DNA of 64,000 nt from Paractinoplanes abujensis (GTDB lineage Bacteria; Actinomycetota; Actinomycetes; Mycobacteriales; Micromonosporaceae), in assembly GCF_014204895.1 (NCBI RefSeq), contig NZ_JACHMF010000001.1:8308001-8372000 (forward strand), written 5' to 3'. Made by a program: the position numbers and the translations under genes. The notes beneath the pieces were generated by a model. The model was not told the origin of the DNA and did not search any database. It worked only from the letters and a program-made list of their open reading frames with translations. Shown one piece after another: positions 7,636 through 16,084 of this stretch (positions are counted from its first letter, which is position 1; each line of letters opens with the position of its first letter).

Positions 7636-8091
7636 ATGCATGTGCTGCTCACGCCGCTGAAGCGGATCTATCGCGCGATCGTCTGGCTGGCCAACTCGCC
7701 CGGCACGCTGATCCTTGCCTACGCCATTCTGATCGTCGTCTGCGGAGTGCTCTACCACTACTTCGAGGACAAGTCGGTCGGCGACGCGATCTGGTGGGCC
7801 GTCGTCACCGCGTCGACCGTCGGCTACGGCGACATCTCGCCCGCGTCGTGGGAGGCGCGGGTGCTGGCCGGCCTGCTCATCTCGATCATGGTGCTGGTGG
7901 TGATCCCGCTGATCACGGCGCACTTCGCCAGCAAGCTGATCGTCGATTCCGACGCGTTTCACCACGAGGAGCAGGAGGAGCTCAAGGCCAACCTGCGCCG
8001 CGTGCGGGCTCTGCTGGAGGCGGTCGCCGAGCGCGACGGCATCATTTTGCCGGACAGCGCAGGCCCTCCTGCGGCACCTTCAGATCGATGA
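7636..8091 (+). CDS. two-TM potassium channel protein (Ion_trans_2)
   Basis: A 151-residue ion channel subunit with the KcsA-like layout. Membrane helices lie at about 24-42 and 75-97, separated by a pore loop with the selectivity filter TVGYGD (residues 61-66). A charged C-terminal tail (HHEEQEELKANLRRVRALLEAV) is likely coiled coil and may drive tetramer assembly. No RCK domain is present. CACGAT lies 6 nt before the ATG (7624-7629), again the leaderless layout. The 3' end overlaps the convergent peptidase gene by 50 bp, an unusually long tail-to-tail overlap that constrains both C-termini. Confidence 0.92.
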   Translation: MHVLLTPLKRIYRAIVWLANSPGTLILAYAILIVVCGVLYHYFEDKSVGDAIWWAVVTASTVGYGDISPASWEARVLAGLLISIMVLVVIPLITAHFASKLIVDSDAFHHEEQEELKANLRRVRALLEAVAERDGIILPDSAGPPAAPSDR

Positions 8092-9607
8092 GGTACGCGT
8101 CCACGGCGTTGACGATGCACGGCGTGCTCGGGTAGGCCGTGTGGCCCTCGCCCTCCCAGGTCAGCACATGCCCCACGCCCAGCATCGAGGCCAGGTCGGC
8201 AGTGTTCTCGTACGGCGTGGCGGGGTCACCGGTGGTGCCGACGACCACGATCGGCGGGGCGTTGGTGGCCGCGCCGACCGGATATGGGTCCCGTTTGCCC
8301 TCCCACACCGCGCACGGCAGCATGCCGACCGCGAGGGCGCCCCCGAACAGCGGGTATTTCGTGCGCCACTCGCCCTGCAGGCGGCGCACCTCGTCGAGGC
8401 TGGGCGCGTCCTCGGTGTCGGCGCAGTTGACCGCGAGGTTGGCGTCGAACAGGTTGCTGTACGTCCCGTCGGGCTTGCGCTCGGCGTACTGGTCGGCCAG
8501 CGCGAACACGCTGCGGGGGTTGCCCCCCTTGAGCTGGGAGATCGCGCCGGCCAGCTTGGCCCAGCCCGACTCCGTGTAGAGCGACGAGATCACCGCGACG
8601 AAGATCCAGCCGCTCGTGGCCTGGCGGCCGTCGGGGCCCGCCACCGGTTTGGTGGCCGCGGCGGTGATCGCGTCGGTGACCGCCTTACGCGCGTCGGGCG
8701 CGATCGGGCACTTGTCGGGGGTGGCCTTGCACCAGTTGGTGAAGTTGGTGAAGGCGCGCTCGAAACCCTTGGCCTGGGTCTCGGAGCCCTCCACGAAGTT
8801 CTGCTTCGGGTCGACCGCGCCGTCGAGCACCATCGCCCGCACGTTCTGCGGGAAAAGCTGGGCGTACGTGGCGCCGAGCAGAGTGCCGTACGAAAAGCCG
8901 AGGTAGGTCAGCTTGTCGTCGCCGACGGCCGCGCGCAGCGAATCCACGTCGCGGGCCGCCTGCTCGGTCGAGAAGTGCGGCAGCTGGTCGCCGTATTTGG
9001 CGGCGCAGCTGGTGGCGATCCGCTTGTTGAGCTCGACCAGCTCGTTGAACTGCTGCAGGCCGACCGGGTCGGGCGGGGCGGCGAAGCTCGCGTCCTGATC
9101 GGCGGGGCTGATGCACTTGACCGGGTCGGACCGGCCGACGCCGCGCGGGTCGAAGCCGATGATGTCGAACTTGTTGGTGACCTCGGCCGGCAGGCCGCCG
9201 AACTGCTCGCCGAACGACAGGTAGACCGCCGTCTCGACGCCCGAGCCACCGGGGCCGCCCGGGTTGATCAGCAGCGAGCCGGTGCGGCCCTGCTGCTTCG
9301 ACGACCGGATGCGGATCATCGAGATCGCGTACGTCTCGCCGTTGTTCGCGTCGTTCCAGTCGCGCGGGACGCTGACCTCGGCGCACTCATACGTCATGCC
9401 GGGGGCGCCCTGGCCGACCAGCTGCTGCGGGATCTCGGGGCAGGGGCGCCAATCGGCAGTGCCGGTCGGACCCTGTGAACCCGTGGACGACGGGGCCCGG
9501 CCGGCCTCGCCGGAGCCGTTGGGCGCGAACGAAGGCACTGTGCAGCCGGTGGACACGGCCAGGATCGTGGCTAGGACGGCGACTACCAGGCGGGAGCGGC
9601 GCTGCAC
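8042..9607 (-). CDS. secreted alpha/beta-hydrolase lipoprotein, tripeptidyl-aminopeptidase family
   Basis: A protein of about 521 residues with a lipoprotein signal peptide (MQRRSRLVVAVLATILAVSTGC, lipobox STGC) and an alpha/beta-hydrolase fold of the actinobacterial tripeptidyl aminopeptidase type (Slp/Tap-like). The nucleophile elbow GFSYGT, the Asp-region GTTGDPATPYE and the His-region GEGHTAYPSTPC are visible. The oxyanion-side motif NPGGPGGSG is also present. The GTG at 9605-9607 is chosen because AAAGG precedes it and it gives a normal signal peptide; a GTG at 9640 adds an Arg-rich leader and sits only 2 nt from a TAGCCT box. It probably removes N-terminal peptides outside the cell. Confidence 0.88.
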   Translation of the reverse strand: MQRRSRLVVAVLATILAVSTGCTVPSFAPNGSGEAGRAPSSTGSQGPTGTADWRPCPEIPQQLVGQGAPGMTYECAEVSVPRDWNDANNGETYAISMIRIRSSKQQGRTGSLLINPGGPGGSGVETAVYLSFGEQFGGLPAEVTNKFDIIGFDPRGVGRSDPVKCISPADQDASFAAPPDPVGLQQFNELVELNKRIATSCAAKYGDQLPHFSTEQAARDVDSLRAAVGDDKLTYLGFSYGTLLGATYAQLFPQNVRAMVLDGAVDPKQNFVEGSETQAKGFERAFTNFTNWCKATPDKCPIAPDARKAVTDAITAAATKPVAGPDGRQATSGWIFVAVISSLYTESGWAKLAGAISQLKGGNPRSVFALADQYAERKPDGTYSNLFDANLAVNCADTEDAPSLDEVRRLQGEWRTKYPLFGGALAVGMLPCAVWEGKRDPYPVGAATNAPPIVVVGTTGDPATPYENTADLASMLGVGHVLTWEGEGHTAYPSTPCIVNAVDAYLIDLKVPQEGLRCPAK

Positions 9608-9673
9608 GATGCTGACCTTTCGACGGCGGGTTGCTGCCACGAAGGCTATCCGGTCTGTCTGACAGTTCGTGGG

Positions 9674-10741
9674 TCAGCGGCTCGTCAGCACCTCGGCCAG
9701 GTTGAACTGCACCGGTCGTTCCAGCTGCTCGTAGGTGCAAGTGTGCGGGTCACGATCGGGTCGCCACCGTTCGAACTGGGCGGTGTGCCGGAACCGGATG
9801 CCCTCCATGTAGTCGTAGCGCACCTCGACGACCCGCTCGGGCCGCAGTGGGGTGAACGACAGGTCCTTGCCCGCGTTCCAGCGGCTCACCTCGTTCTTGC
9901 GCGGGGTGCGCTCGCCCTCCATGTGCGCGGCCCAGTTCCAGGGGTGGCCCTCGAACTCGGTGACCAGCGGCTGCAGCTCCTCGAACAGCTCCTCGCGCAC
10001 CTTCATCGGGAACGAGCCGATCACACCCACGCTGACCAGCACGTCGCGCTCGTCGTACAGGCCGAGCAGCAGCGAGCCGATCCGGTTGTCGGCCGACTTG
10101 TGCACGCGGTAGCCGGCCACCACGCAGTCGGCGGTGCGCTTGTGCTTGATCTTCGTCATCACCCGCTTGTCGGGCTGATAGGTCAGGTCGCGCTGCTTGG
10201 CGATCAGCCCGTCGAGGCCGGCCCCCTCGAACTCGGCGAACCAGCGGGTGGCCGTCTCGAGGTCGTCGGTGGCCGGGGTGACGTAGACCGGGGGCTTGGC
10301 CTCCTTGAGCACCTCGGCCAGCCGGTCGCGGCGCACGCTGAACGGCTGCTCGGTCAGATCCTCGTCGCCGATCGCGAGCAGGTCGAACGCCACGAAACTG
10401 GCCGGGGTCTGCTCGCTGAGCAGCTTGACCCGGCTCGCGGCGGGGTGGATGCGCTGCTGCAAGGCCTCGAAGTCGAGCGTGTTGCGCCCGGTGTCGGCCA
10501 CGATGATCTCGCCGTCGATCACCGCCCGCTCCGGGAAGTTGGCCCGGATCGCCTCCACCACCTCGGGGAAGTAGCGGGTCATCGGCTTCTCGTTGCGGCT
10601 GCCGATCTCGATCTCGTCGCCGTCCCGGAAGATGATCGAGCGGAAGCCGTCCCACTTCGGCTCGTAGACCTGGCCGGGCGGGATCTCGGCCACGGGTTTG
10701 GCCAGCATCGGCTTGACCGGCGGATTGATCGGCAGCTCCAT
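9674..10741 (-). CDS. ligC: ATP-dependent DNA ligase (LigC-like)
   Basis: A 355-residue ATP-dependent DNA ligase. The adenylation motif I is YEPKWDGFR, with K29 as AMP acceptor. Further nucleotidyltransferase motifs include IGSRNEKPMTRYFPE, VIDGEIIV, FVAFDLLA and the pair GLDGLIAKQ and RVMTKIKHKRTADCVV. An OB-fold follows (about 230-345). It has only the ligase core, as in LigC of mycobacteria and streptomycetes, which backs up LigD in end joining. CACACT lies 6 nt before the ATG. With the polymerase-domain gene at 6101-7132 it forms a split NHEJ-type pair. Confidence 0.9.
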   Translation of the reverse strand: MELPINPPVKPMLAKPVAEIPPGQVYEPKWDGFRSIIFRDGDEIEIGSRNEKPMTRYFPEVVEAIRANFPERAVIDGEIIVADTGRNTLDFEALQQRIHPAASRVKLLSEQTPASFVAFDLLAIGDEDLTEQPFSVRRDRLAEVLKEAKPPVYVTPATDDLETATRWFAEFEGAGLDGLIAKQRDLTYQPDKRVMTKIKHKRTADCVVAGYRVHKSADNRIGSLLLGLYDERDVLVSVGVIGSFPMKVREELFEELQPLVTEFEGHPWNWAAHMEGERTPRKNEVSRWNAGKDLSFTPLRPERVVEVRYDYMEGIRFRHTAQFERWRPDRDPHTCTYEQLERPVQFNLAEVLTSR

Positions 10742-10759
10742 GCCGCCAGTGTGCCCGTT

Positions 10760-11179
10760 TCAGGCCGCCGAGGTAGCCCCTGCGCTGCCGATTTCACTGA
10801 TCAAGGCGCCGTCGGCCGGGCATTTCCAGTACGCCCGTTCGTCGTGCGCGGCCGCCGCGAGCGGATGCGTCGTGGGGTGGTGGGGGCAGCGCGGCCAGTT
10901 TGTGGGGCGGCTCGCGAACCACAGCACCTCAACCGCCCAGTCCTGCACCTGATCGGCCAGCTCGGCGACCTTTGCGGCGGGGGACAGGCCCGGTTGGTCG
11001 CGCAGACCTATGCCGAAGCCGTCGGAGCTGTACAGCATGAGGATCGGTGCGCCGCCGTCCCACGACTCCATCTCGATGCGCGGGTGCACGTCGTGGGCAG
11101 CCAGGTCACGCAGAACCGGGGCGAGGGCGGCAGTCAGCTCGGCATCCACGGCGAGGAGTGTGCCATTCGAGTGGTTCAC
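10760..11179 (-). CDS. conserved hypothetical protein
   Basis: A 139-residue protein (from GTG 11179) with no recognised domain. It contains LRDLAAHDVHPRIEMESW, then ILMLYSSDGFGIGLRDQPGL and, near the C-terminus, a CPHHPTTHPL stretch and YWKCPADGAL. The C-x-H-H and later Cys could bind a metal, but spacing does not match a known finger. The start is uncertain: another GTG at 11149 would give 129 residues, and neither has a clear ribosome-binding site. A frame continuing upstream overlaps msrB and is rejected. It follows msrB on the same strand. Confidence 0.6.
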   Translation of the reverse strand: MNHSNGTLLAVDAELTAALAPVLRDLAAHDVHPRIEMESWDGGAPILMLYSSDGFGIGLRDQPGLSPAAKVAELADQVQDWAVEVLWFASRPTNWPRCPHHPTTHPLAAAAHDERAYWKCPADGALISEIGSAGATSAA

Positions 11180-11217
11180 AGGGCCGATCGGACGGTGTCG
11201 GTCGGCCCTGTGCGGCG

Positions 11218-11628
11218 TCAGGACTGCTCGGGGTCCAGCTTGATGCTCAGGCTGTTGACGCAGTGGCGGGTGTTCTTGGCCGTCAGGTGCTCGCCGCGGA
11301 AGACGTGGCCCAGGTGGGAGTCGCAGTTGGCGCAGCGGATCTCGGTGCGGACCATGCCGTGGCTGTAGTCGTCGATCTCCTTGACGGCACCGGGGATGGC
11401 GTCGTCGAAGGACGGCCAGCCGCAGTTGGAGTCGAACTTGTCGGTGCTCGGGTAGAGGGCGGCGCCGCAGGCCCGGCAGTTGTACATGCCGGCGGTCTTG
11501 GTGCTCACGTACTCGCCGGACCACGGGGCCTCCGTGCCGGCCTGACGCAGGACGCGGAACTCGTCGGGAGAGAGGCGGACACGCCACTGCTCTTCCGTTG
11601 TGGGCAGGGTGGACTCGTTTGTTCCCAT
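11218..11628 (-). CDS. msrB: peptide-methionine (R)-S-oxide reductase
   Basis: A 136-residue MsrB, which reduces methionine-R-sulfoxide in proteins and repairs oxidative damage. The zinc-binding cysteines appear as CRAC and CANC. The substrate loop includes CGWPSFDDAIP and SHLGHVF. The catalytic cysteine is in RHCVNSLSI near the C-terminus. Length is normal. TACCTT lies 6 nt upstream of the ATG (11635-11640, minus strand), so initiation is probably leaderless. The start region faces the divergent membrane-protein gene. Confidence 0.95.
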   Translation of the reverse strand: MGTNESTLPTTEEQWRVRLSPDEFRVLRQAGTEAPWSGEYVSTKTAGMYNCRACGAALYPSTDKFDSNCGWPSFDDAIPGAVKEIDDYSHGMVRTEIRCANCDSHLGHVFRGEHLTAKNTRHCVNSLSIKLDPEQS

Positions 11629-11692
11629 GTCTCAAAGGTACGACGCACCGGGGGTGCGGCCGAAGTGGTCGGCGTCACCGTTTGACCAGGGC

Positions 11693-12178
11693 ATGGGAGA
11701 TGCGTCGCCGGCCACTTTCAGGCCCACCTGGCACCAGGCCCTCGGGCGGGGGCTCTACCTCGGCTCGATCCTCGCGGTGGGGCTCCTGCTCCTCGCCGCC
11801 ATGCTGACCTTGACCGGGTTCGTCGAGCCGCCGGCGGGCGCGACCTGGGCCGCTCTGGCCGGGCTGCCGCCGCTGGGCGGGGCGCTGGTCGGCGTGCTCG
11901 TGGGCCGCGTGACCGGCACGCAGGTGAGCGCTTGCGGCATCCGTACGCTCTCCGTCTTCACGAACGGCGTAGCGCCCTGGGACGAGGTCGTCGACGTGCG
12001 AGCGGAGCGGCGTGGGGCGCGGACCGTGGTGTCGGTCTATCTCGACTCCGGTGACAGTGTGCAGCTCAACGCCCCGTACAGCGGCGAACTGTTCGCGGCC
12101 GACCCTCGGTTCGAGGGGAAAATGTACGCTTTGTCCCATCTGTGGCGGAGTCACCGTTTCGGTGGTCTTCCGGGATGA
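11693..12178 (+). CDS. membrane protein with PH-like domain
   Basis: A 161-residue protein (from ATG 11693). Two hydrophobic helices (GLYLGSILAVGLLLLAAML and a second around GLPPLGGALVGVLVGRV) are followed by a short soluble beta-rich domain, where WDEVVDVRAERRGARTVVSVYL resembles the bacterial PH/bPH domains found after two membrane spans. The function is unknown. The start is uncertain: an ATG at 11627 would overlap the msrB start codon and give 183 residues. The 3' side runs into the promoter region of the LPXTG protein. Confidence 0.7.
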   Translation: MGDASPATFRPTWHQALGRGLYLGSILAVGLLLLAAMLTLTGFVEPPAGATWAALAGLPPLGGALVGVLVGRVTGTQVSACGIRTLSVFTNGVAPWDEVVDVRAERRGARTVVSVYLDSGDSVQLNAPYSGELFAADPRFEGKMYALSHLWRSHRFGGLPG

Positions 12179-12272
12179 TGACCCGCCGGGCCCCCTTAAC
12201 GGGTAAATCGGGCATATGCCGCTAAGCTCCCCTCGGACCTGGAAACACCGGAACAGGAATGGATAACTCCTC

Positions 12273-12824
12273 ATGAGCACAATTCGCCGGATCATCGCCG
12301 TCGGCCTGCCCGCCGCCGGCCTGACCGCCGCTCTCGCGCTGGGTGTGTCCCCGGCCCTGGCCACGTCGGCCACCATCGACCCGGCCGCCATGCCGGTCGT
12401 CGCCGCCACCGGCTACGGCACCCCTGACGCCACCGACGAGGCGCCGACCCGCGGGCAGGGTGGATACGGCACGCCGGGCGCGACGACCCCGACCGGGAAC
12501 GCGGCCGAGACGCCGGACACCGACACGCCCGACACCGACACCCCGGACACGGACACGCCGGACACCGACACCCCGACCCGGGGCAACACCGGTTACGGCC
12601 CGACGCCCACTGCCAGCGTCGACACGGTGCCGCCGAGCGTCAGCCCGACCACCAGCAGCCCGGGCGTGGCCCCGGCCACCACGACCCCCGGTGGCGGCGT
12701 CAGCCCGGCCGGTGCGCTCCCGGTGACCGGCACGCCGATGGCCGCCATCGTCTCGATGGGTGGCCTGCTCGTCGCGGCCGGCATCGCGTCGGTCTGGTAC
12801 ACGCGCCGCCGCCGCACCGCCTGA
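12273..12824 (+). CDS. LPXTG-anchored cell-wall protein, Pro/Thr-rich
   Basis: A 183-residue surface protein. A signal peptide occupies about 1-30 (ending SPALA). A low-complexity Pro/Thr/Asp region follows, including four PDTDT units (81-100) and three GYGTP-type motifs. A complete sortase signal closes it: LPVTG at 149-153, a hydrophobic segment at 156-176 and the basic tail RRRR. It is expected to be linked to peptidoglycan by a sortase. It has no enzymatic domain and is probably a stalk or spacer. No sortase gene is in the window. A strong terminator follows 20 bp after the stop. Confidence 0.88.
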   Translation: MSTIRRIIAVGLPAAGLTAALALGVSPALATSATIDPAAMPVVAATGYGTPDATDEAPTRGQGGYGTPGATTPTGNAAETPDTDTPDTDTPDTDTPDTDTPTRGNTGYGPTPTASVDTVPPSVSPTTSSPGVAPATTTPGGGVSPAGALPVTGTPMAAIVSMGGLLVAAGIASVWYTRRRRTA

Positions 12825-12843
12825 CACACCAGTAGGTGAACGA

Positions 12844-12877
12844 AAGGCCGCCCGGCTACCGGGCGGCCTTCGTTTTG
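12844..12877 (+). terminator. rho-independent terminator
   Basis: A 12-bp perfect stem (AAGGCCGCCCGG, 12844-12855, with 12859-12870) and 3-nt loop are followed by CGTTTTGTT. It ends the LPXTG gene and, on the other strand, sits directly after the convergent dGTPase gene. Confidence 0.9.
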
Positions 12878-12878
12878 T

Positions 12879-14324
12879 TCAAAGCACGAACGCGTCGGTC
12901 CAGAGCTGGCGCGACTTGCCGGACAACGCCTGCATCAAGCCCACTGCCTGGTTGTCGGTCAGGCCGGCCACGAAGTCGACCACCGCACGCCCCCGGGCCC
13001 GGTCCATCCGCTCCGGGGTGCCCTCGGGCAACTCGGCCTCGGCCAGTTCGACCAGGTCACGCAGCCGGCTCGGGATGCGCTCCTCCTCGTCGGGGTCGAC
13101 CAGCCAGGCCATCAGCGCCTCGACCAGCGACGCCACCAGGCGGCCCTGACCCCGCTGGTGCAGGGCGAGGTCGGGGCGGGCCAGCACGAACCGGTTCTGC
13201 ACGAACTTGAGGATCTGCACCTCGTGCCACTGGGCTGTGGCGAGTTGCACATGACCGGAGCGGACGGCCGGGTCGGCGATCGTCTCCACCGAATCCACCA
13301 GGCGGCGTGTCCACGTGGCCGCGAACGCCGCGACCTGGGCCTCGGCCTCCAGCGAGCCGTCGAACGGGCGGGCCAGCAGACCGTCGACCAGCTCGGCCCG
13401 CACGAGCTCGACCGCCGCCGCGAAGGCCTCGTCGTCGGCCATCCAGCCGTCCTTGCGGTGCAGCTGGCGGCGCAGCGACTCGATCGCGCCGCCGGCCCGG
13501 TTGAGGTCGGTCTCGGTGCCCCAGCGCTGCCAGGCCATCAGCTCGGTGGCCACGGCACCCTGCTGCAGCACCCCGACCCGGTGCACGTCCTCAAGATCGT
13601 GGATCGCGTACGCGATGTCGTCGGCCGTGTCCATGACCGAGGCCTCGACCGTCTGCTGCCAGTCGGCGACCCGGCCCGCGAACGGGGCCCGGGCGGCCCG
13701 CATGTCGCCGGCCTCGGTCGAGTAGGCGCCGAACTTGGGCGAGCCGCCCTCGGGGTCGTCGGCCGGAGGCGCGGCGCCGCGCGGTGGCGGGTCCATGAAC
13801 CGCTGGGGGTCGCGGCGGGTCCACGGATATTTGAGGATCGCCGCCCGTACGGCGTTGGTGAGGTTGAGCCCGAGCGTCGCCTGGCCACGGATCTCGGTGC
13901 TGGTGACGATCCGGTACGACTGGGCGTTGCCCTCGAAGCCGTCGAGCAGCTTGAGCCGCTGGCGGGCGACCCGGTCGAGCACGCGCTCGCCGAGGTGGCC
14001 GAAGGGCGGGTGACCCAGGTCGTGGGCCAGCGCGGCCGCCTCCACCACGTCGGGGTCGCAGCCACCCAGCTTGTCGGCCAGGCCGGGGTCGACGCGCTCG
14101 GCGATGGCCCGGGCCACCTGCGCGACCTTGAGGCTGTGGGTCATCCGGTTGTGCACCAGCAGGCCGGCGCCCCCGGGACTGATGACCTGGGTGACGCCGG
14201 CGAGCCGGGCGAAGAACGGGGAGGCGACGATCCGGTCCCGGTCGACGCGGAACGGGCTGGCGGCGAGGTCGCCGGGGGCGACCAGCCGGTCGCCGAAGAG
14301 GCGTTGCGCCCGGGGATCGTCCAT
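12879..14324 (-). CDS. dgt: deoxyguanosinetriphosphate triphosphohydrolase (dGTPase), HD family
   Basis: A 481-residue HD-domain dNTP triphosphohydrolase that hydrolyses dGTP to deoxyguanosine and triphosphate and helps set dNTP pools. The metal ligands are visible: H59 (LLVHNRMTHS), H101-D102 (AALAHDLGHPPFGH), and a later Asp in DTADDIAYAIHDLEDVH. Length is typical of the actinobacterial enzyme. TAACGT lies 7 nt before the ATG (14332-14337, minus strand). The gene is followed downstream by the shared terminator region. It is not in an operon with nucleotide genes here. Confidence 0.93.
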   Translation of the reverse strand: MDDPRAQRLFGDRLVAPGDLAASPFRVDRDRIVASPFFARLAGVTQVISPGGAGLLVHNRMTHSLKVAQVARAIAERVDPGLADKLGGCDPDVVEAAALAHDLGHPPFGHLGERVLDRVARQRLKLLDGFEGNAQSYRIVTSTEIRGQATLGLNLTNAVRAAILKYPWTRRDPQRFMDPPPRGAAPPADDPEGGSPKFGAYSTEAGDMRAARAPFAGRVADWQQTVEASVMDTADDIAYAIHDLEDVHRVGVLQQGAVATELMAWQRWGTETDLNRAGGAIESLRRQLHRKDGWMADDEAFAAAVELVRAELVDGLLARPFDGSLEAEAQVAAFAATWTRRLVDSVETIADPAVRSGHVQLATAQWHEVQILKFVQNRFVLARPDLALHQRGQGRLVASLVEALMAWLVDPDEEERIPSRLRDLVELAEAELPEGTPERMDRARGRAVVDFVAGLTDNQAVGLMQALSGKSRQLWTDAFVL

Positions 14325-14334
14325 CCCGGCTACG

Positions 14335-14913
14335 TTACCGGGCCTGCAGTGCGTCCAAGGCGACGGACATGGCCGCGACCAGGCGACGGTCGACCCGCGG
14401 GTCGTGGATCGTCACCACGTAGCGGTCGCGCAGACCCCACTTCTTGACCACGGAGAACACCGGACGGTCGCCCAGCACGAAGTCGAAGTGGTAGGGCAGC
14501 CAGGACAGCGCCTCGACGAACCGGCGCAGCACGGCGACCCACACGTTGGTCTCGCGGCCCACCATCTCGCCGAAGCCGGGCTGCTCGAGGTGCCACGTCG
14601 AGCGGATCAGCGACTCCTTGAAGTTCTTGCGGAACAGGCCGATGGGCGCGCCCGCGGCGTCGGTGATGTCGTACGTGGCGCCCAGATCCATCACCTGGCG
14701 GGCCTTGAAGCCCAGCACGGGCGTGCTCTTGGTGTCGTCGGTGTAGAGCGTGACCTGCTCCTTGAACGCCATCCGCTTCTGCTGCGCGAAGGCGAGGATG
14801 CCGGCCTCGCTGCCGTCGGGGGCGGCGGCGTGGATCTCGTATTGGTTGACCATCATGCGGATGCGCTGACGCACGATGAGCTGCTGCTGGCTCTGAAGGA
14901 TGTCGACGTTCAC
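14335..14913 (-). CDS. LURP-one/scramblase-related family protein
   Basis: A 192-residue protein of the LURP-one-related (Tubby-like/phospholipid scramblase-related) family. It starts VNVDILQSQQQLIVRQRIRM and contains the family pattern NQYEIHAAAPDGSE, VLGFKARQVMDLGATYDITD and PIGLFRKNF. The C-terminal part shows FDFVLGDRPVFSVVKKWGLRD. The biochemical role in bacteria is not known. The GTG at 14911-14913 is preferred as it opens the homologous region; an ATG at 14940 adds nine residues and cannot be excluded. It is divergent from the metallohydrolase gene at 14981. Confidence 0.75.
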   Translation of the reverse strand: MNVDILQSQQQLIVRQRIRMMVNQYEIHAAAPDGSEAGILAFAQQKRMAFKEQVTLYTDDTKSTPVLGFKARQVMDLGATYDITDAAGAPIGLFRKNFKESLIRSTWHLEQPGFGEMVGRETNVWVAVLRRFVEALSWLPYHFDFVLGDRPVFSVVKKWGLRDRYVVTIHDPRVDRRLVAAMSVALDALQAR

Positions 14914-14980
14914 GGCTGAGCAGTGTGTCACAAAAGGCATCCGGTGGCGGGACCCCCGGCGGGCCCGTCAGACTGGTCGG

Positions 14981-16084
14981 ATGGCGAAGCGAGGACGTAC
15001 GGGATCATTGATTGCGCTGGCCCTGGGGGCGGCGGCGGTGTGGGTGGCGCGTGACATCCCGCGCCAGATGGGGGCCAAGGCCCGCGGCGAGCGGCTCGCC
15101 CGCATGCAGGCGTCACCCCAGTTCGCGGAGGGCAAGTTCCACAACACCGTGCCCGCCACCATGCTGGCCGCCTCGTCGATGCCCAAGATCTTCGCCGCTA
15201 CCCTGCGCGACCGCGAGCGCCGCCACCCGCGCCTGCCGATCCCGCTGGTCACTCCGGCCCCCGGCGCCTCCGCCGACGGGCTGCACGTGACCTGGTACGG
15301 CCACTCGTCGGCGCTGGTCGAGATCGAGGGCAAGCGGGTGCTGCTCGACCCGGTGTGGAGCGAGCGCTGCTCCCCGTCGCGGCTCTCCGGCCCCCGCCGC
15401 CTGCACGAACCGCCGGTCGCGCTGCGCGACCTGCCCCCGCTGGACGCCGTGCTGATCTCGCACGACCACTACGACCACCTCGACATGGAGACCATCCAGA
15501 ACCTGGTCGACCTGCAGGCCGTGCCGTTCCTGGTGCCGCTGGGCGTGGGCGCCCACCTGGAGCGCTGGGGTGTGCCGGCCACCCGCATCGTCGAGCTGGA
15601 CTGGAACGACAGGCACAAGGTGGCCGGCCTCGAGTTCATCTCGACCGCGGCCCGGCACTTCAGCGGGCGCGGGCTCGGCCGCGACGGCACGCTCTGGACG
15701 AGCTGGGTCATCAACGGCCCCACCCGGAAGGTCTTCTACTCGGGCGACACCGGCTATTTCCCCGGCTTCGCCGAGATCGGTGAGCAGCACGGCCCGTTCG
15801 ACGTCTCGCTGGTGCAGGTGGGTGCGTACAGCGAGTCCTGGCCCGACATCCACATGTTCCCGGAGGACGGTGTGGCCACCACCGTCGACGTCGGGGCCGG
15901 GCTGATGATCCCGGTCCACTGGGCGACGTTCAACCTGGCCCTGCACGACTGGGCCGAGCCCGCCGACCGCACCTGGCGGGAGGCCAAGGCCCGCGACGTG
16001 CGACTGGCCGTGCCGCGACCCGGTGAGCGGGTCGACGTCGACAACCCGCCCGCGGTGGACGGCTGGTGGCAGCAGATCGCGTAG
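14981..16084 (+). CDS. metallo-beta-lactamase-fold hydrolase, NAPE-PLD-like
   Basis: A 367-residue protein. An N-terminal hydrophobic segment (about 9-25) suggests membrane association. The hydrolase domain follows: HVTWYGHSSALVEIEG, the metal motif ISHDHYDHLD (HxHxDH), ARHFSGRG, YSGDTGYFPGF and a late PVHWATF histidine. This matches the N-acylphosphatidylethanolamine-phospholipase D/UlaG-like group; the substrate here is unknown, though a lipid is plausible. The ATG at 14981 has CAGACT exactly 6 nt upstream; a frame running back to 14900 is not needed. It heads a three-gene unit with a 19-bp overlap to the next gene. Confidence 0.88.
   Translation: MAKRGRTGSLIALALGAAAVWVARDIPRQMGAKARGERLARMQASPQFAEGKFHNTVPATMLAASSMPKIFAATLRDRERRHPRLPIPLVTPAPGASADGLHVTWYGHSSALVEIEGKRVLLDPVWSERCSPSRLSGPRRLHEPPVALRDLPPLDAVLISHDHYDHLDMETIQNLVDLQAVPFLVPLGVGAHLERWGVPATRIVELDWNDRHKVAGLEFISTAARHFSGRGLGRDGTLWTSWVINGPTRKVFYSGDTGYFPGFAEIGEQHGPFDVSLVQVGAYSESWPDIHMFPEDGVATTVDVGAGLMIPVHWATFNLALHDWAEPADRTWREAKARDVRLAVPRPGERVDVDNPPAVDGWWQQIA

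Noticed and set aside
12180..12272. Possible riboswitch before the LPXTG gene
   Set aside because: Only a 94-bp gap with a few short pairings. No known riboswitch core could be matched by eye.
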